DNA of 64,000 bases from contig NZ_FMXQ01000013.1 of NCBI RefSeq assembly GCF_900104485.1, positions 1 through 64,000 of the forward strand. The letters are read 5' to 3'. The position numbers were made by a program, and so were the translations under genes. This stretch comes from Bauldia litoralis. GTDB lineage: Bacteria; Pseudomonadota; Alphaproteobacteria; Rhizobiales; Kaistiaceae. Positions 7,558 through 17,419 of the stretch are shown one piece after another; within the stretch, counting starts at the first letter, position 1, and every line of letters starts with the position of its first letter. The notes beneath the pieces were generated by a model. It was not told the DNA's origin. It did no database searches and was given only the letters and a program-made list of their open reading frames with translations.

Positions 7558-8568
7558 CTATCGCAGGTCCTGCCCCGCACCCTCGTGCGGCTGCCTGAGC
7601 TCGAGCTCGGTGACGAAGCCGCCGCCCCGCGAGTAGCGGTGGGTAACCGCCTCGATGCGGTAGGCGCCATCGACACCGGGACGGGCCCCGGCAACGATGC
7701 AGAGCCCGTCGGGGATGGCGCTGGTGTCGCCCTCGATGGTGACAGAGCCTTCGCCTGAATCACGCTCGCTGGTCGCCTTGTCGGCTGCGGCCTGTCCCTT
7801 CGCCTCGTCTTCGTTGGCTAAACTGAAGCGATGGTCGTGGCGCGCATCGACATCGAGGCTGGTCGTCTCTTCCGTCTCCTTCCAGACGGCGTCTGTCGGG
7901 TCGTACCAACGGGTCCTGACCTTGCTGAACCGGGTTCGGCCGAGCGCCGGAGCGATGTCCCAGGCATGGAGGTTCTGGCCCCAGACCGCGGCAACCGCCG
8001 CCGTATAGATGCCGCCGCGCTTGCTCATCACGGCTCTGGTGCCCTGGATCCGGAAGTTGCCGCCGATCTCGCGAGCGAGTCGCTCGCCCATATGGATGAA
8101 GCTCTCGTCACGCATCTCGAGGTAGGTGCGCGTGATCGAGGCGAGCGCCGGATCGACTTCAACCTCGGTGACGCCGGCGGTCTTCCCAGCCGCCTTGAGG
8201 ATGTCTTCGACGGTCTTGTCGTCGAAGTGACGCTGCTGGGCCTCCTTGGGCTTCTTCGTGGTGTCGATGCCCTTGGCGGTGATGGCGAGCGTCCGTCCGC
8301 CACCACGCGAGCCGGACGACCGCACCTCGTCGACCGTTCCGGTAAAGACGATGCGGACACCGCCATCTTCCCAGCCCAGAGCAACCACCACCGGGGCGCC
8401 GATGGCGGGAAGGATGATCCGGCCGTCGGTGTCGTCGATGGCAAGCGTCGCCGTATCGGAATGGGTGCCAACCCGGTCGGACACCGTGAGCGAGATCAGC
8501 ACCGGCAGGAGTGGCGCGGTGATGTTAGTCCCGGCAACCGTGACCATGAACACGGCGCGTTTGGACAT
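7558..8568 (-). CDS. D: P2-type tail protein gpD (late control D / tail hub)
   Basis: 336 residues. Matches the phage late-control gene D / gp27-like hub family: VTVAGTNITAPLLPVLISL, TATLAIDDTDGRI, WEDGGVRIVFTGTVDEV, TYLEMRDESFIHMGERLARE, and a C-terminal AYRIEAVTHRYSRGGGF. In P2 gpD forms the hub under the tail spike. It follows gpX and gpU with 3-bp and 4-bp spacings or overlaps as in P2-like phages. Confidence 0.88.
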   Translation of the reverse strand: MSKRAVFMVTVAGTNITAPLLPVLISLTVSDRVGTHSDTATLAIDDTDGRIILPAIGAPVVVALGWEDGGVRIVFTGTVDEVRSSGSRGGGRTLAITAKGIDTTKKPKEAQQRHFDDKTVEDILKAAGKTAGVTEVEVDPALASITRTYLEMRDESFIHMGERLAREIGGNFRIQGTRAVMSKRGGIYTAAVAAVWGQNLHAWDIAPALGRTRFSKVRTRWYDPTDAVWKETEETTSLDVDARHDHRFSLANEDEAKGQAAADKATSERDSGEGSVTIEGDTSAIPDGLCIVAGARPGVDGAYRIEAVTHRYSRGGGFVTELELRQPHEGAGQDLR

Positions 8569-8571
8569 GGA

Positions 8572-8799
8572 TCACCACAGCCGGACAGGATCGAGGATGA
8601 CCGGCTCGCGCGGCGTCGGGATCGGCATGTCGAAGGTGGTGCCGACCGGAAGCCAGGCGCCAAGACCGGCGAGACCCGGATTGATGTCGTGGATGGCTTC
8701 GACCAGCCCCGGCATCGGCCGCCTGAACCGCCGCCAGACGATCAGCGAAACCGTCAGGTATTCTCCCTCAACTGTCACGGTCTCGACGATGCTGGTCAT
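8572..8799 (-). CDS. X: P2-type tail protein gpX (LysM-like)
   Basis: 75 residues with the gpX fold signature: VTVEGEYLTVSLIVWRRF, then PGLVEAIHDINPGLAGLG and LPVGTTFDMPIP. gpX is a LysM-like tail protein. The start overlaps the gpU stop by 4 bp (ATGA type). Confidence 0.85.
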   Translation of the reverse strand: MTSIVETVTVEGEYLTVSLIVWRRFRRPMPGLVEAIHDINPGLAGLGAWLPVGTTFDMPIPTPREPVILDPVRLW

Positions 8800-9218
8800 G
8801 GGAACAGCCCCGAGAGGATCGCGAAGTAAGCCCCGTTGGCGGGACCGGAACAGCGTCGGACAGCGATGTCGACGTCGATGACCCGACCGATGCCCTTGGC
8901 ATCGAGGTAGCTCGCGTGCTCCGTCACCCTCTCGATGACGACCCAGCCCATCAAAGCACCGTCACCGCGCATCAGGTATTGGGGGCGACCGGAAGCACGG
9001 GCCTGGTGGAGCTTGCTCAGATCCCCGAGGCCACCGAACTTGTGCGGAAACAGCCGGGCGTGAAGCGACCAGGTCTCGGCACCTTCTCCGACCCATTCGA
9101 GCGGCGGCCTTGCGCCGAGAACGGGCTTCTCGGCGAAGGCGCTTTCGTGACCGTGGGCATAGTCGGTGGCGTTGAAGGGATAGACCTCGAACTGGATCGG
9201 TCCGAGGGTCATCAGCAT
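8796..9218 (-). CDS. U: P2-type tail protein gpU
   Basis: 140 residues, matching the gpU family: MLMTLGPIQFEVYPFNATDY, then PPLEWVGEGAETWSLHARLF, LHQARASGRPQYLMRGDG and LMGWVVIERVTE. gpU completes the tail terminus. Start overlaps the tape-measure stop (TGATG). Confidence 0.88.
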   Translation of the reverse strand: MLMTLGPIQFEVYPFNATDYAHGHESAFAEKPVLGARPPLEWVGEGAETWSLHARLFPHKFGGLGDLSKLHQARASGRPQYLMRGDGALMGWVVIERVTEHASYLDAKGIGRVIDVDIAVRRCSGPANGAYFAILSGLFP

Positions 9219-11686
9219 CAGGCGAACCGCATGCCGGTATCGGCATAGACGCCGCGGAAGAGCTCGCGGACCTCACTACTGAGAGCCCGACGAACCTGTG
9301 CGGTGATGAGCTCGGCGTCGGCGGCGCGGGTGTTGTTGAAGTGGAATACCGGGGCGACGGTGATCGTCGGTCCCGATCCGAGCCTGGTTCCGGCTGGATG
9401 GACATAGCCGGAGCGGCTCGGGGTGATTAGTTCGGGGCCCTTCTCGCCGACGAGGTAGCTCTCTCCCGCCGACACCGGGCCACCCTTCGCCCGGATATGG
9501 TCGATGCCGAGTTGTTGGCCGAGGCTGTCGCCCTTGGCGGCCTTGTTCGTTGTCTCGCCCGCGCCGCCACTGAACCCGAAGAAGTCCCGCACTGCATTGG
9601 CGGCGTCATTGATCGGCGCAAGCAACTCGGCGATCTTGCCGTCGATCCAGGCGACCAGATCGGCGAAGACCTGCACCATGCCATCCCACAGAGCCTTGAT
9701 CAGGTTGTAGCCGGCGTTGAAAAAGTTGGTGGTGAAGCGGGCGATGACCGCGACCGCCTGCGATATCGCTGCGCCGACCCTGGCTGGCATGTCGGTCAGG
9801 ATGGCGAGGAAACCGCCCGGACCGAACACGCCTGTCACCGCGGTGAGGATGTGGGCGATTCTCTGATCGATGCCCGCCTTCACGTCGGTGAAGACCTGCA
9901 CCATGCCGTCCCACAGCGCCTTGACGAGCTTCGTGCCGGCGTCGAAGAACGCGGTCGCAAAGCCGGTCAGGATCGCGACCGACCCGGAGATCGCATCGCC
10001 GATCTTGCCAGGCAGCTCGACCAGCATCGCAAGAAGGCCACCGACGGCTTCGCCCGCCGCAACACCCCAGCTCCGCCATTCCTCGCTGGTCGCGTTGATC
10101 GGCCCGAGCAGGTCGTTGATCGTGTCGAAGAGGGTTCGGAACAGGTCGACGACCGGCTGGACGATCGGGGCGACCGGCGCGAAGGCTGCTGAGAAGCCTT
10201 CGGCAAAGCCGGCAAGGAAGGATTTGAGGCCCTCCCAGTTGTTCCTGATGAAGAGCGCCGCAGCGCCGATCGCGGCCACTGCCGCAGCGATGGCGGCAAG
10301 CGGGACGGCGCCGACCGCTGCGACGGCGGCAAGTGCGACACCGAGATTGCGGACCGCCGAGACAGCGGCAAGCAGCCCGCCCTTGCCGAGCAGCCCAAGG
10401 AACGACAGGCCCGAGATCGCCGCCTTGAGCGCAATGAATCCGGCCACGGAAGCGAAGACCCCGCCGGTCAGCTCCGGAAACTGCCGGATCAGGCTGGTAA
10501 TGCCTTCGAGGATCGGTCCAAGCGCAGCGGCGACCGCATTGAGGGCCGGCATGAGCGCTTCCCCCAGCGTCGACTGGAAGTTCGCCCAGGCAATCTGGAA
10601 GCTTTTGAGCTTTTCCGCACTGGTCTCCATCATCCGGTCGAAGTCGGCGTCGATGACCCCCGAGGCGCCGGTGACCTTCTCCCGGAGCGCGATATAGTCG
10701 TCCATCCCCTGAAGGAGCGGGATCAGGCCCTTCTGGACCTGGGCATCAGCGAAGAGCGTGCCGAGCTTCGACAGGTCGCCGTCGATCGCCTTGTTGATGG
10801 CGCGGAGCGCTGCCTCGAGCGGGCTTGCTCCCTCGGCCACCGCCTTCTTCAGCACCGCATTGATGTCGATGCCGTATTTGGCAAAGTTCTTGATCGCGTC
10901 ATTGGCGTTAATCTTCTGGAGGATGTTGTTGAAGTTGGTAGCGGCTTCCGAGCCATCCCCTGCGGTCCGACGGACGATCTGCAAGGCGGCAGCGATATCG
11001 GCGAGACCCTTCGCGCCACTCAGCCCCTTCGAACCAGCCAGACCGGTGATCGCCGGAAAGTACTGCGCCATGTCCTTCAGTTCGAAGCCGCCCTCCTTGC
11101 CGGCGAGCGCCATCATGTCGAAGGCTCTGGTCAGCTCCTCGGGGGCGAGACCCAGATTGGAGATCGCCGCATAGCCCGCCTTCGACAGGTCGAGGATGTC
11201 GGCCTTGGTTGCCGTCGCCGCCTTGCCGATCGCCGGCATGGCTCTCGCGGCCCGGTCGAGATCGAGGCCCATGCCGACGATGAAGTCCTGCGCTCCGACA
11301 ATATCGGCAGTGAACTGGTTGACCTCGCGGCCAACCACCTTGGCCGCATCACCAACGGCGCGGAGCTGATCGGTCGACAGGTTCGCCTTGGCGCCAAGCT
11401 CGGCAAGCGCCGTTTCCAGCGCGTTCGCCGCCTCGATCGGCGCGCTGACAGCAGCCTTCAGCGTATAGAAGACGCCGACCGCGTCGAGGACACCCGCCCT
11501 TGCACTGGCCAGCGCCCGGTTGTTGCGGGTGATCGCCGCATCGAGCCGGTCGCTGAAGGAAAGTGGCGCGGTGTTGGCGCCGCGCACAGCGCCGGTAATC
11601 CCGCGAAGGCTGTTGGCCACCGCGCGTGCTGGCGCCGACACTCGATCCAGCAGCTGGACGATCAGCTGTGAGGTGAGGTTGGCCAT
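9218..11686 (-). CDS. T: Phage tail tape measure protein (gpT-like)
   Basis: 822 residues from ATG 11686 (MANLTSQLIVQLLDR). N-terminal region is of the TP901/P2-type tape measure (FSDRLDAAITRNNRALASAR; LGAKANLSTDQLRAVGDAAK; VNQFTADIVGAQDFIVGM). A central hydrophobic stretch (LALAAVAAVGAVPLAAIA-type, about residues 450-490) follows, then two near-duplicate units containing GTKLVKALWDGMVQVFTDVK and YNLIKALWDGMVQVFADLV. The C-terminus carries GESYLVGEKGPELITPSRSG, common at tape-measure ends. It sets tail length and is loaded inside the tube. Confidence 0.92.
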   Translation of the reverse strand: MANLTSQLIVQLLDRVSAPARAVANSLRGITGAVRGANTAPLSFSDRLDAAITRNNRALASARAGVLDAVGVFYTLKAAVSAPIEAANALETALAELGAKANLSTDQLRAVGDAAKVVGREVNQFTADIVGAQDFIVGMGLDLDRAARAMPAIGKAATATKADILDLSKAGYAAISNLGLAPEELTRAFDMMALAGKEGGFELKDMAQYFPAITGLAGSKGLSGAKGLADIAAALQIVRRTAGDGSEAATNFNNILQKINANDAIKNFAKYGIDINAVLKKAVAEGASPLEAALRAINKAIDGDLSKLGTLFADAQVQKGLIPLLQGMDDYIALREKVTGASGVIDADFDRMMETSAEKLKSFQIAWANFQSTLGEALMPALNAVAAALGPILEGITSLIRQFPELTGGVFASVAGFIALKAAISGLSFLGLLGKGGLLAAVSAVRNLGVALAAVAAVGAVPLAAIAAAVAAIGAAALFIRNNWEGLKSFLAGFAEGFSAAFAPVAPIVQPVVDLFRTLFDTINDLLGPINATSEEWRSWGVAAGEAVGGLLAMLVELPGKIGDAISGSVAILTGFATAFFDAGTKLVKALWDGMVQVFTDVKAGIDQRIAHILTAVTGVFGPGGFLAILTDMPARVGAAISQAVAVIARFTTNFFNAGYNLIKALWDGMVQVFADLVAWIDGKIAELLAPINDAANAVRDFFGFSGGAGETTNKAAKGDSLGQQLGIDHIRAKGGPVSAGESYLVGEKGPELITPSRSGYVHPAGTRLGSGPTITVAPVFHFNNTRAADAELITAQVRRALSSEVRELFRGVYADTGMRFA

Positions 11687-11837
11687 GACGCACCGCTGGT
11701 CGCTACGATGAAAAAACACGGGCCAAAGCTGCAACTCATTTCGAGCGGCAGCTGGGAAACCGGTTAGAATTGCCTGGGGAGTCGGAAATCTATGAGCTAA
11801 AGATTCTTATCCCGGAATCCTCGACGAGCCAGATCGA

Positions 11838-13094
11838 ATGACTACCAGAGCATCGGATAGGCCTCTTTCCGTCATCCTTTGTGCTGACTGGGGCAAGAAT
11901 TTCTCGAAGCGCGCGGTCTACGCCGCCGACATCCCGGCGCGGGTCGTCCGGCGGGTGCCAGGCGACGGGTGGTCCTTCGCCGGAGTCCTCGCGGAAGCGC
12001 AGCGATGGACATTGACTGGCTCGGTCCTCGCTACGTTCGATGCTCCGCTCGGGGTTCCGGACAGTTACCTGACAGCCATGGGCAGCCTCCCAGGCGCTCA
12101 GCCCTTGGCAACCTTCCTGGATCTCCTGCCGCGAGCCCGTTCGATGCCGCGCTTCTACGATGCCACCACAGCGGTGCTGGACTGGGCCGTCGAGCGCCCG
12201 TTCTTCTCAGTCCCCGCGGGGGCTGGTGGCCTTCGAACTTATCTCGATGCGGCTGCTCGTTTCGGCGTCGATATGTATCGTCAGATTGACCGGACGACCG
12301 GGGCTAAGTCGGTCTTCATCAAGTCCGGCATTCCCGGTTCCGTTGGCAGTGCGGCTTGTGCGCTATGGCAGGAGCTTGCCTGTGAGCTCACCGCGGCCCG
12401 CACCTTCAAGGTCTGGCCGTTCGAGGGGGAAATTCAAACGCTTCTTCAGTCAACGCCGGTTGTAGTCGGCGAGATGTATCCTCGTGCTGCCTATGCGACG
12501 GCGCTACTCGATGATCCCCCAACGTCGCGGGCACCCTTGGTCGTCGCCAAGACCGATGCGGGCGTCCGTCGCAAGGCCATCGCAGCGCTACAGGCCGCGA
12601 GTTGGGTAAGCTCACTTTCGGTTGAACTTGAGGACCTTGCCCAGGCTGAGGCGAACGAGGACGACTTCGACGCCTGCGTGACAGCGGCGGCACTGTTGCG
12701 CTGCGTCCTGGAGGGAGCGCCGCTGTGCCCTGCCCATCTCCACTCGCCGGAATCTGAAGGGGGAATACTGGGAACCGGCAGCGTGAATCTCGGGTTGCCG
12801 CTGCGAACATTCTCGGGGCGGGAGCGACCGCTCGCCCGGCCAAAACGAACGGTAAGGCAGGCGGCTGGGTCGGGCCGATCCGTTGCCTCGGTATTGCGCG
12901 CCGACTTCGGGGCAGCGAACAGGATCTTCCGCTGCCCCATCGCCGGCTGCGATAAGGTCTTTCAGGGGTCCCGCGGAGGCTGGGATGCCCATGTGGGCTC
13001 CCGTCGACTTCACCCGGGCTGGCACCCGGAACTTGAAGAGGCCCACGATCGGAAACGGCGCTTCGAAGCCGAGTTCCCGGAGTTCTTTCAATAG
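11838..13094 (+). CDS. DUF429-like (RNase H-fold) protein with C-terminal zinc-finger-like motif
   Basis: 418 residues. The fold signature of DUF429-type predicted nucleases is visible: an N-terminal VILCADWGKN Asp strand, LATFDAPLGVP near residue 65, VGEMYPRAAY near 212, and DDFDACVTAAALLR near 280. A C-terminal addition reads RCPIAGCDKVFQG followed by WDAHVGSRRLHPGWH, a C2H2-like zinc-finger pattern. The gene is plus-strand, opposite to the surrounding tail operon, and is followed 18 bp later by the thymidine phosphorylase-like gene, so the two form one transcription unit. It is cargo (a moron) rather than a structural gene. Role unknown; nucleic-acid cleavage or immunity is inference. Confidence 0.65.
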   Translation: MTTRASDRPLSVILCADWGKNFSKRAVYAADIPARVVRRVPGDGWSFAGVLAEAQRWTLTGSVLATFDAPLGVPDSYLTAMGSLPGAQPLATFLDLLPRARSMPRFYDATTAVLDWAVERPFFSVPAGAGGLRTYLDAAARFGVDMYRQIDRTTGAKSVFIKSGIPGSVGSAACALWQELACELTAARTFKVWPFEGEIQTLLQSTPVVVGEMYPRAAYATALLDDPPTSRAPLVVAKTDAGVRRKAIAALQAASWVSSLSVELEDLAQAEANEDDFDACVTAAALLRCVLEGAPLCPAHLHSPESEGGILGTGSVNLGLPLRTFSGRERPLARPKRTVRQAAGSGRSVASVLRADFGAANRIFRCPIAGCDKVFQGSRGGWDAHVGSRRLHPGWHPELEEAHDRKRRFEAEFPEFFQ

Positions 13095-13112
13095 AAGATT
13101 GGAGACCAGAGC

Positions 13113-14444
<1,332 letters not shown>

Positions 14445-14658
14445 CCGCATTTACCGGTATGGGGTTTTTGATTGCTGGTCCTGTCGGCGCCGGTGCGGGG
14501 CGGCCTAGTCGCGGGATTGATAACGAACCAAATTAAGCCTGGGGCCGCAGCAGAGCGAGCGGCGAAAGTGTTCGAATCAGACAAAGAGTCCAGCGGTTCG
14601 ACATAGAGAGTGTCACCGTCGCGGACTTCATGAAGACTGCGACGATGTCATCTACAGG

Positions 14659-15059
14659 TCACGACAAACGATGAACCCGCAGCGCTTCCTTGTGCCACAG
14701 CGCGACCTCCGCCCAATCCATCTCGTCGAAGGCGGGAAGCGGCGTCGACAGGATGTGGGCGGTGTCGGCTACAACGCCGCGCCAGTTGCGGGCGCCGGGC
14801 CCTGAGGCAAAAAACCGGCGATCACCTCCGAGATCGCGGCGAAGTCGACGGCGTCCATTTCGTCGATGACCTCGACCGGAAGGTCGGTCAGGAGCGCGGC
14901 CATGGCGACGCCCTGATCGATCTGGTTCGGGGTGTTGCCGGCGTCGCGCTCCATGGCGCGCAGATCCTTGACCTTCGGGCGGCGGATGCCGACTTCGGTG
15001 ATGTCCTTGCCATCCCAGGCGATCGGCTGCGACAGGCGGAGGGTGTGCGGCTTGCTCAT
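14659..15059 (-). CDS. E': gpE+E' tail assembly chaperone made by -1 frameshift
   Basis: Reading gpE to codon 84 and slipping back one base gives 49 more residues ending at the stop at 14661-14659: a product of about 133 residues. The extension contains NWRGVVADTAHILSTPLP and DEMDWAEVALWHKEALRVH, the short Trp-rich helical tail typical of such chaperone extensions. In P2 and relatives E' is made by -1 programmed frameshifting and both products help assemble the tail around the tape measure. The extension is too short and start-less to be an independent gene. Confidence 0.85.
14769..15059 (-). CDS. E: P2-type tail assembly protein gpE
   Basis: 96 residues: MSKPHTLRLSQPIAWDGKDI, VGIRRPKVKDLRAMERD, then a helical part DAVDFAAISEVIAGFLPQG. 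This is the phage tail assembly chaperone family between tube and tape-measure genes. It contains a T TTT TTG heptamer near its end, in frame for -1 slippage into E'. Confidence 0.87.
   Translation of the reverse strand: MSKPHTLRLSQPIAWDGKDITEVGIRRPKVKDLRAMERDAGNTPNQIDQGVAMAALLTDLPVEVIDEMDAVDFAAISEVIAGFLPQGPAPATGAAL
14808..14814 (-). promoter_or_regulatory. Programmed -1 frameshift slippery site TTTTTTG
   Basis: Six T followed by G on the minus strand, aligned with the gpE zero frame as T TTT TTG (codons 83 and 84 are TTT and TTG). It fits the X XXY YYZ rule and, as I recall, is the same heptamer used by P2 E/E'. GC-rich sequence follows and could form a stimulatory structure. Confidence 0.85.
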
Positions 15060-15074
15060 CGTTGGGATCCCTGA

Positions 15075-15611
15075 TCAGGCGCCGGTCGGAACACGCAGGA
15101 TGCGACGCTCGTCATCGTTCTGGGAGACGCCGTCGAGCCGCCAGTCGGTGGAGAAGAAGTCCCAGAACAGCTTCTCCCGATCACCGAACCACAGCTCATA
15201 GTGCATCACCTCGTTGATCGCATATTCGTGGCCCATGACTTCGCCGCGCTGGAAGGCGTCGGCCTCGATCTTGCCGAGGCGGCCTTCGAGGATTGCCTTG
15301 GCTTCGTGGGCGCCGCCGGTGCGCTTGTCGCGGACGACCCCATAGGCGGTGAACACTTTTGCGCGTGACGAGCCGAGGCCAAACTGGGAGAGCAGGTCCG
15401 GGTCCCAGCCATTCAGCTTGAAGGTCGGCTCCAGTTTCTGGATGCCGACAGCAACCTCGATCTGGACGCGGGAGCCACCGGGATGGTGGTCCTGGTACAT
15501 CTCCTGCAGCGGCGGCAGCTTCAGTTCGACCAGCGTCAGGTGTTTCGAGGCGGATGGGTCATGATCGCCGCAGAAAAGGTTGGCGGCCTCCATGACAAAA
15601 ATCGTACTCAT
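15075..15611 (-). CDS. FII: Phage major tail tube protein (FII)
   Basis: 178 residues of the P2 FII family: ANLFCGDHDPSASKHLTLVE, LKLPPLQEMYQDHHPGG, VQIEVAVGIQKLEPTFKLNG, AYGVVRDKRTGGAHEAKAIL, and MHYELWFGDREKLFWDFF near the end. It forms the inner tube of the contractile tail. Lies between sheath and gpE as in P2. Confidence 0.92.
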   Translation of the reverse strand: MSTIFVMEAANLFCGDHDPSASKHLTLVELKLPPLQEMYQDHHPGGSRVQIEVAVGIQKLEPTFKLNGWDPDLLSQFGLGSSRAKVFTAYGVVRDKRTGGAHEAKAILEGRLGKIEADAFQRGEVMGHEYAINEVMHYELWFGDREKLFWDFFSTDWRLDGVSQNDDERRILRVPTGA

Positions 15612-15640
15612 GGCTCATTCTTCCTTATTCGGTGCGACGA

Positions 15641-16888
15641 TCAGCCTACCACCGCGTCGACCTGGGCCAGCAGGTCGTCGAGCAGCGCGTCGAGAGCCGG
15701 GCGGTAGCGGGCGGACTGGATGCCGAGATAGCGGAGGACCGGGGCTTCCTCGGCGGCGAAGTTGATGGTGAACTTGCCGAGGCGCAGCTGCTCGGGGCTG
15801 TTCTGGTCGCGAGTGAACTTGACCTCGTAGCCGAGGATGTCGCCGTCGGCCTTGAGGTCACGAAGCGCGAAGCTCATGGTGTTGACCACCGCCTGCACGG
15901 TCTGGCCGGTGATGTTGAAACGCCCGAGATAGAAGCGAAGCGTGCGCAGGAACATCAGGTGGATGTAATCCCGGCCACGGGTGACGTTGTAGAAGCGCCA
16001 CAGGTCGTCCTCGCCGGCATTGTCGGTGCCAACGAAGACGAAGCCGCCGGAGGCGATTGCCGTTTCAACGCCCATCTCGCCGCGCAGCACCACACCGATG
16101 TTGTTGGCGAGCAGTCTCTGACCCTCCGTGGCGCCATCGGTGAGGGAGAAATTGATCGGCCGAGACGGCCCGACAATGCCCTGAACGGGCTGGTTGGCCC
16201 ACGAGTGAAACGGCCGCCCCTGCTTCTCGTGATCACGACGAACCGCGACGCCGATCACCGCCGGCGACATCGGCACCACGGTCTCAAGGGTCTCGTCCAG
16301 AACCTTGACCGCCGGGTCGACGGGAATGATGCGATCCGACGAAATCGTCTCCCGCCAGTCGATCGCGTCCTGTTCGCTCGTGGCCGGGCCGTCGACCACG
16401 GCATGAGCCAGGAGCTTTGTGCAGATCGGTGGCAGCGCGGCACAAACGGCGTTGGCGTCGGTGCCGGTCCGTTGGCTGGTGAAGCCTGGCGCACAGAGAA
16501 GCCGGGGAATGACGCCGAGCACTGGTCCAGCATCGACAAAGGCAGCAAGACCCGTGGTCAAGCCGTCGCCGACGATGTTGACGATCGTCTCATCCGCATC
16601 AGCACCCTCGGCGACCCGGACGACGACGACCTTCGCGGCGACCTGGAATTCGCCAAGCTGGGCGTTGATCAGGCTGAGGGCGCCGGAAATGGTTCCCGCC
16701 GTCCCCAGGGCGGGCACCTTCGCTCGATCGTCGGAATACATGAACACTGGGGTATCGAGCGGGAAGAGGTCAGCGTCTGCGTTTGGGGCAGTGCCGATCA
16801 GGCCGACGACCGCCATGTCGCTCCACACGGCGGGCCGCGGCTCGTTGTCGATCCGTGTGATCGAAATGCCAAAGGTCGGATCGCTCAT
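15641..16888 (-). CDS. FI: Phage contractile tail sheath protein (FI)
   Basis: 415 residues, P2 FI type. The N-terminus FGISITRIDNEPRPAVWSDM and VVGLIGTAPNADAD, the middle VVPMSPAVIGVAVRRDHEKQ and PFHSWANQPVQGIVGPSRPI, and the C-terminal DYIHLMFLRTLRFYLGRF are characteristic. It is the contractile outer sheath and marks the element as a myovirus-type or R-type tail. Confidence 0.94.
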   Translation of the reverse strand: MSDPTFGISITRIDNEPRPAVWSDMAVVGLIGTAPNADADLFPLDTPVFMYSDDRAKVPALGTAGTISGALSLINAQLGEFQVAAKVVVVRVAEGADADETIVNIVGDGLTTGLAAFVDAGPVLGVIPRLLCAPGFTSQRTGTDANAVCAALPPICTKLLAHAVVDGPATSEQDAIDWRETISSDRIIPVDPAVKVLDETLETVVPMSPAVIGVAVRRDHEKQGRPFHSWANQPVQGIVGPSRPINFSLTDGATEGQRLLANNIGVVLRGEMGVETAIASGGFVFVGTDNAGEDDLWRFYNVTRGRDYIHLMFLRTLRFYLGRFNITGQTVQAVVNTMSFALRDLKADGDILGYEVKFTRDQNSPEQLRLGKFTINFAAEEAPVLRYLGIQSARYRPALDALLDDLLAQVDAVVG

Positions 16889-16911
16889 GGCGATGTCTCC
16901 TCAGATGAAAG

Positions 16912-16930
16912 ACCCCGCACGAGGCGGGGT
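16912..16930. terminator. GC-rich hairpin before the sheath gene
   Basis: ACCCCGC and GCGGGGT pair around a 5-nt loop, 24 bp upstream of the sheath start codon on the minus strand. Only CTTTC follows on that strand, so it may be a weak terminator, an attenuator or an RNA-processing point separating fibre from sheath expression. Confidence 0.45.
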
Positions 16931-16963
16931 GGTTGACTGTCCGGAAAGCTTCGCGGGGAGTAG

Positions 16964-17419
16964 CTATTCCGGCGCCAGAACCACTTCCGGGTCGGCGCCG
17001 ATCGCCGTCAGGAATGCGACGGCATCAGGGTCGTCATGCTGGATCGATCCCGCCGTGTAGAAGCGCCGGAACAGCATCGGGCTTGCCGCCAGCGCCTGGT
17101 CGGCAGAATCGATCAGGCTGGCTTCCTCAAGCCGGCGAACGATGCGGTAGGTGGAGACGCGCCACGTCGTCGGTATCGGATCCGGGTCGGGCTCCGGCTC
17201 CGGCAGCGGCTCAGGTTCTGGCTCCGGTTCGACGTCATACAGGCCGCCATACTGCCGGACTACGACCTCGATCAGGGGATCGGCGGTTGGAGCTGGGACG
17301 TCCACCGTATTGCGATGCGCATCGATCGCCGCGGCGAAGTCGGCGACCGCCTGGGCGAAGGGCGCCTCGCCGCCGAAGCGCAGGATGTCCGTGCGGCTGA
17401 TCGTCGGCATCATGGTCAT
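16964..17419 (-). CDS. Phage protein with Glu-Pro repeat linker
   Basis: 151 residues starting in a 4-bp ATGA overlap with the fibre gene stop. N-terminal helical domain (ISRTDILRFGGEAPFAQAV), a low-complexity EPEPEPEPLPEPEPDPDP linker at about residues 64-82 encoded by a GGCTCC-like hexamer run (about 17185-17232), and a C-terminal domain (RRLEEASLIDSADQALAA, SPMLFRRFYTAGSI). Translational coupling suggests a fibre accessory or assembly role comparable in position to P2 gpG, but no homology to gpG is evident. Confidence 0.6.
   Translation of the reverse strand: MTMMPTISRTDILRFGGEAPFAQAVADFAAAIDAHRNTVDVPAPTADPLIEVVVRQYGGLYDVEPEPEPEPLPEPEPDPDPIPTTWRVSTYRIVRRLEEASLIDSADQALAASPMLFRRFYTAGSIQHDDPDAVAFLTAIGADPEVVLAPE

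Noticed and set aside
15632-16936. 434-codon plus-strand frame opposite the sheath gene
   Set aside because: Antisense to a clear tail sheath gene; composition typical of a GC-rich shadow frame.
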